The translations under genes were made by a program, and so were the position numbers. A stretch of DNA of 15,345 nucleotides, taken from the NCBI GenBank assembly GCA_013698395.1, contig JACCUZ010000321.1, positions 1 through 15,345 of the forward strand. Direction: 5' to 3'. Shown one piece after another: positions 13,609-15,345 of the stretch. Below the pieces are notes generated by a model that was not told the DNA's origin, did not search any database, and saw nothing but the letters and a program-made list of their open reading frames with translations. Each line of letters starts with the position of its first letter. Position 1 is the first letter of the stretch. Origin of the DNA: Sporichthyaceae bacterium. GTDB lineage: Bacteria; Actinomycetota; Actinomycetes; JACCUZ01.

Positions 13609-14619
13609 TCAGTGCTGGCGGGGCTGGGGCTGGTCGGAGGGCTGGTCGTAGTGCTCGTCGTAGTGCTCGTCGTAGTGCGCGCCGTGAACGGCATGGCGAT
13701 GTCCGTCGTGGAGGTAGTCGGTGTGGTCCTCGTGCTTCACGGGCTCGTGGCCACACTCCGGGCCGTGCTGGTGCAGATGGTCCTCGGCTTCGTCGTGCAC
13801 GTCCCGCCGGAAGATCCTGCGCAGTCCAGTGGCCGACACCACCAGGGCGAACAGGGTGATGGCGAGGAGCACGATGGTGCCGCCTGACGGCGTGTCGGCG
13901 TAGTAGGACGTCGCCACCCCGCCGACGCTGACAACGAGCCCGATGCCCATGGCGAGCAGCAGGGTGGCACGGAAGCTGCCCACGAGAAGCTGCGCCGTAG
14001 CGACAGGAACCACCATGAGGGCGCTGACCAGGAGCAGGCCGACGACTCGCATGCTGATGACCACCGTGCTGGCCACCATCACGGCCAGCATCAGGTTCAA
14101 TCCCAGGACATGCAGCCCGGCTGCTCGCGCGTACTCCTCGTCGTTGCTCACCGCGAACAGCCGCGGCGCCAACCCGACGGTCCCGGTCAGCACCACGACA
14201 GCGAGCACCGCGAACACCACGAGGTCGGACTGCGTCGTGGTGGTGATTGCCCCGAAGAGGTACGCGGTGAGGTTGGCCGGTGTGCCGCCCTCTGCCTGGC
14301 TGATCAGGACCACCCCGGCCGCGATGCCACCATAGAAGAGCACCGCGAGGGCGACGTCCCCGCCGGTGCGACCGCGAGCTCGAACCAGCTCGACCGCGAC
14401 AGCGCCGATGACGGCGGCCACCAGCGCGGTCAGCACCGGCCGACCGGTTGTGAGCACGCCCACGGCGACACCCGCGAGAGCCACGTGGCCCATGCCGTCA
14501 CCGATGAGGGCGAGCCGTCGCTGCACGACGTGGACTCCTACCGAGGGCGCGGTCAGGCCGATCAGCAGCGCCGCAAGCAGCGCCCGCTGCATGAACCCGT
14601 AGTCCAGGAGCTCCGGCAT
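13609..14619 (-). CDS. znuB: Zinc ABC transporter permease ZnuB with His-rich C-terminal tail
   Basis: A 336-residue ABC-3 family permease. About eight to nine hydrophobic segments span residues 10-265, including the family pieces RRLALIGDGMGHVALAGVAVG (34-54) and STVVISMRVVGLLLVSALMVVPVATAQLL (184-212). The start MPELLDYGFMQRALLAALLIG is canonical, and the ATG at 14619 lies one nt after the znuC stop, so translation is coupled. Residues 271-336 form a hydrophilic tail with 15 histidines, ending in tandem HYDE units. Such a tail could bind Zn2+ at the cytoplasmic face as a sensor, sink or hand-off site; this is inference. Zinc rather than manganese is favoured by the adjacent zur. Confidence 0.88.
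   Translation of the reverse strand: MPELLDYGFMQRALLAALLIGLTAPSVGVHVVQRRLALIGDGMGHVALAGVAVGVLTTGRPVLTALVAAVIGAVAVELVRARGRTGGDVALAVLFYGGIAAGVVLISQAEGGTPANLTAYLFGAITTTTQSDLVVFAVLAVVVLTGTVGLAPRLFAVSNDEEYARAAGLHVLGLNLMLAVMVASTVVISMRVVGLLLVSALMVVPVATAQLLVGSFRATLLLAMGIGLVVSVGGVATSYYADTPSGGTIVLLAITLFALVVSATGLRRIFRRDVHDEAEDHLHQHGPECGHEPVKHEDHTDYLHDGHRHAVHGAHYDEHYDEHYDQPSDQPQPRQH
13645..13680 (-). repeat. 12-bp tandem repeat, three copies, in znuB 3' end
   Basis: The plus-strand unit GTCGTAGTGCTC occurs at 13645-13656 and 13657-13668, with a third copy differing by one base at 13669-13680. On the coding strand it encodes the His-Tyr-Asp-Glu repeats of the ZnuB tail. In-frame 12-bp units can expand or contract by slippage without a frameshift. 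Confidence 0.85.
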
Positions 14620-14620
14620 G

Positions 14621-15345
14621 TCAGCGGTCGCTGAGCTCGACACGGTGGTGGCGGTCGTCACCGTGATGGTGGTCGTTGCCATGGTGCAGGCCGGGCACTG
14701 CCGGTCCGTCGTAGGTGGTGCGCCCCTCCCGTAGCACGACAACCCGATCGACGAGGGGCTCCAACGGTCCGAGCTCATGCGCGACCAGGAGCAGGGTCGA
14801 GCCGGCCGTCACGAGCTCACGCAGCGTCGCTGCGAGGATCTGCTGGTTCGCGAGGTCGACGCCGGCGGCCGGCTCGTCCAGCACCAGCACGTCCGGTTCG
14901 CCGGCAAGCGCGCGAGCGATGAGCACCCGTTGCTGCTGCCCGCCGGAGAGCAGAGCCACGTTGGTGGCCGCCTTCTCGGTCAGGCCGACGGTGGCGATGG
15001 CGTGCTCGACCGCTGCCCTGTCGCGGGACCGCATCGGGGCGAACGGGCGCTTGTGCGGCAGCCGGCCGGAGGCCACCACCTCCCGGACCGTAGCCGGCAC
15101 ACCGCCGCCAGCGCTGTGCCGCTGCGGGACGTAACCGATGCGCCAACGTTCGTGGAACTTCCCTGCTGGCACCCCGAAGAGCTCGAGCTGTCCCCTCATC
15201 AACGGCACCAAGCCGAGCAGGGCGCGTACCAGCGTCGACTTGCCCGAGCCGTTGGCCCCGAGCAGCACCACCACCTCACCCGACCGCAGGGTGAAGTCGA
15301 TCTCGCGCAGCACGGCCCGGCCCTGGTAGCCGACGGCGCCGTCGG
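14621..15345 (-). CDS. znuC: Zinc ABC transporter ATP-binding protein ZnuC (5' end outside window)
   Basis: The 240 visible residues form an almost complete ABC ATPase. It shows Walker A GANGSGKST, Q-loop YVPQ, signature LSGGQQQR, Walker B VLVLDEP and H-loop VAHEL. The frame stays open to position 15345 (GYQGRAVLREIDFTLRSGE), so a GTG at 15313 is probably internal and the true start is beyond the window. It energises ZnuB-mediated import of Zn2+ delivered by a binding protein; that protein (znuA) is not in the window and may lie just upstream. The last 22 or so residues hold HH, HHH and HH clusters, a second His-rich tail in the same transporter. The manganese/iron ABC class is an alternative; zur next door argues for zinc. 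Confidence 0.88.
   Translation of the reverse strand, partial: DGAVGYQGRAVLREIDFTLRSGEVVVLLGANGSGKSTLVRALLGLVPLMRGQLELFGVPAGKFHERWRIGYVPQRHSAGGGVPATVREVVASGRLPHKRPFAPMRSRDRAAVEHAIATVGLTEKAATNVALLSGGQQQRVLIARALAGEPDVLVLDEPAAGVDLANQQILAATLRELVTAGSTLLLVAHELGPLEPLVDRVVVLREGRTTYDGPAVPGLHHGNDHHHGDDRHHRVELSDR

Noticed and set aside
13593..13694. 34-residue upstream extension of zur
   Set aside because: It is a Thr/Ser-rich shadow of the znuB His-tail repeat, and a good ribosome site precedes the ATG at 13592.
1..15345. Mobile element, phage, CRISPR or defence island
   Set aside because: No transposase, integrase, terminal repeats, repeat-spacer pattern or compositional break was seen; gene order looks like an ordinary core chromosome.

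Overview
This is a chromosomal window from a very GC-rich actinobacterium. The organism is suggested by strong G/C third-position codon bias, frequent GTG starts, many 1-4 nt stop/start overlaps, several leaderless-looking promoters, and a gene order (phoH-ybeY-corC-cdd-like-era ... recO-uppS ... zur) that, from memory, matches the Mycobacterium tuberculosis Rv2359-Rv2368c region and its relatives. Genus cannot be fixed from sequence alone; a Frankiales/Geodermatophilales-type lineage is a guess.

Layout. (1) 1-950: on the minus strand, an ECF (SigE-family) sigma factor followed, with an ATGA overlap, by the start of a single-pass membrane protein that is probably its partner; a candidate ECF-type promoter lies upstream. 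(2) 940-1293: a lone HIT-family nucleotide hydrolase. (3) 1304-7622: a tight seven-gene plus-strand operon, phoH, ybeY, a CNNM/CorC-type membrane protein, a degenerate cytidine deaminase-like protein, an EamA transporter, an AI-2E-family membrane protein and era. Its core is ribosome and RNA maturation (YbeY endoribonuclease, Era GTPase, PhoH ATPase), with three membrane proteins embedded. (4) 7636-9498: leuA, preceded by a 15-codon leader peptide containing four consecutive leucine codons and overlapping, mutually exclusive stems: an RNA-level leucine sensor. (5) 9479-11547: a minus-strand pair, a cytosine-deaminase-like amidohydrolase and a GNAT acetyltransferase, convergent with and overlapping leuA. 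(6) 11603-13174: recO and uppS. (7) 13191-15345: a minus-strand zinc module, znuC (cut by the window end), znuB and zur; both transporter subunits carry histidine-rich C-terminal tails.

Nearly all the window is coding; the longest gap is about 210 nt (740-951). No tRNA, rRNA, CRISPR array, insertion sequence or phage gene was seen. I did not find a new defence or mobile system. The signals most worth a second look are the leuA leader, the repeated leaderless promoter architecture, the conserved but catalytically empty deaminase-like protein beside era, and the paired His-rich tails of the zinc importer.
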